DNA of 64,000 nt, taken from contig JARYHS010011408.1 of the NCBI GenBank assembly GCA_031002005.1, forward strand, positions 215,856,473 to 215,920,472. Reading direction: 5' to 3'. Every line of letters starts with the position of its first letter. Position 1 is the first letter of the stretch. The position numbers and the translations under genes were made by a program. Under the pieces are notes generated by a model. It worked only from the letters and a program-made list of their open reading frames with translations. It was not told the origin of the DNA and did not search any database. Shown piece after piece: positions 63,315 through 64,000 of this stretch. The stretch is from Vandiemenella viatica. Its lineage: Eukaryota; Arthropoda; Insecta; Orthoptera; Morabidae.

Positions 63315-64000
63315 TCCACGCGATACTGTTCTTGTGGACGTCAACATTATTCCATGTTCCTTTTTATATACAAATTTTTATACATCTCAGTCAATAATTC
63401 AACATATTAGTACTATAACTCCTGCAAATAGACAAGAAATAAAAATTTCAAAACTATACACTAACAATCCTTTAATAGAATTCTAATCTTCCTGGGCGTC
63501 TTCAGGTATGACATCTTCAGAAGTAATGTAATAACGCGACGCCTAAAAGTAAATATTGCCAACAAAAAATTTAATTACAGGAATAAATACCCCACTTGCA
63601 CGAATGTCTAATAGGAAAATACTAACAACTTTAAAAGTTAGTCGTCCGGCATGCTATGGTACTTTTGAAATAATTGTGGTTTAGGTTTGATCCACACTTA
63701 GTTCCACGAGTTTACGTTTGACCCGCATTTGTTTCCACGAGTCTGGCTCGTGGTATCCATGTTTGGTCCAAAACTGTTATCACAAGTCAGATTCGTCAAA
63801 GTACGGCAAGGGTTTAAAGGAATATATGTCTCCGTCTGTAAGCCTTACAAGTAGCAAATACATCATATATAATAGTTTCATTAGTATAAGACAACGGTAG
63901 CTTTCACCCAATTTCCTCGAATCTTTAATAATGGTGGATATTGAAATTAAAGATGCTAATTAACATACTAATTATTTTCATGGCCAGTGAAGGTAGTACG
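63315..64000. other. No recognisable feature
   Basis: A+T-rich DNA to the window end. TTTGATCCACACTTAGTTCC and TTTGACCCGCATTTGTTTCC (63687-63740) form a short imperfect direct repeat. Confidence 0.4.

Noticed and set aside
1..64000. Endogenous viral or LTR-retrotransposon sequence
   Set aside because: I saw no integrase, protease, gag or envelope-like segments, no paired LTRs with TG...CA ends, and no primer-binding site.

Overview
The window looks like non-genic DNA from a large, repeat-rich insect genome. It contains eukaryotic transposon classes throughout (non-LTR retrotransposon tails, tRNA-headed SINEs, mariner/Tc1, hAT and MITE elements), no operons, A+T-rich intergenic DNA, and two gaps of exactly 1000 N. 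The Tc1-like and LINE types resemble those common in polyneopteran insects (orthopteroids, cockroaches, stick insects). That placement is inference from remembered element types; the species is not identified. I found no convincing intact host protein-coding gene, no genuine tRNA or rRNA gene and no CRISPR array. Almost every long reading frame is a transposon relic or a chance frame.

Names used below are local to this window. LINE-A to LINE-D are non-LTR retrotransposon families; SINE-A, SINE-B and SINE-C are tRNA-headed SINEs. MITE-F (ends like GGGGGCGTCCATAAATTACG) and MITE-G (ends like AGGGAGCGTCCATAAACCAC) are short inverted-repeat elements with similar termini. TIR-J is a ~460 bp inverted-repeat transposon with a short frame. 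Element E is a long inverted-repeat element. Repeat R-D is a large noncoding repeat and R1 a short one.

Layout. 1-1600: three decayed LINE tails. 3.0-4.1 kb: R-D copy 1. 4.4-5.6 kb: a complete but dead Tc1-like element. 5.9-6.3 kb: SINE-A with a nested 159 bp insert. 7.8-8.7 kb: an AT-rich hAT-like element with a 24 bp tandem array. 9.2 kb: a 19 bp minisatellite. 10.4-11.4 kb: gap. 13.6-19.1 kb: the densest nest, with element E split by a 2.36 kb hAT element that itself carries MITE-F and MITE-G, then TIR-J. 20-24.9 kb: a hAT MITE, an internally deleted mariner-like element, a SINE, a fold-back element with a hammerhead-ribozyme-like core, and an RTE-type LINE tail. 25.4-27.2 kb: R-D copy 2. 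28-39 kb: LINE-D, SINE-B, LINE-A inside an inverted repeat, MITE-F, a deleted mariner-like element, R1 copies and the second gap. 40.6-46.4 kb: a head-to-head SINE-A pair, MITE-F nested in MITE-G, a GC-box-rich patch and a hAT MITE. 47.3-51.4 kb: SINE-like, MITE-F, a decayed Tc1-like element, a full-length mariner with five nonsense codons, and SINE-C with perfect target duplications. 51.7-64 kb: SINE-A relics, LINE-D, a Helitron-like element, MITE-G, a hAT transposase relic, MITE-F, a CpG-rich patch, TIR-J copy 2 and a second SINE-C.

Nothing here forms a working gene system. The interest lies in the nested insertion record, in internally defined element families with clear target-site duplications, and in a few GC-rich patches that could be promoters of genes outside or poorly resolved in this window.
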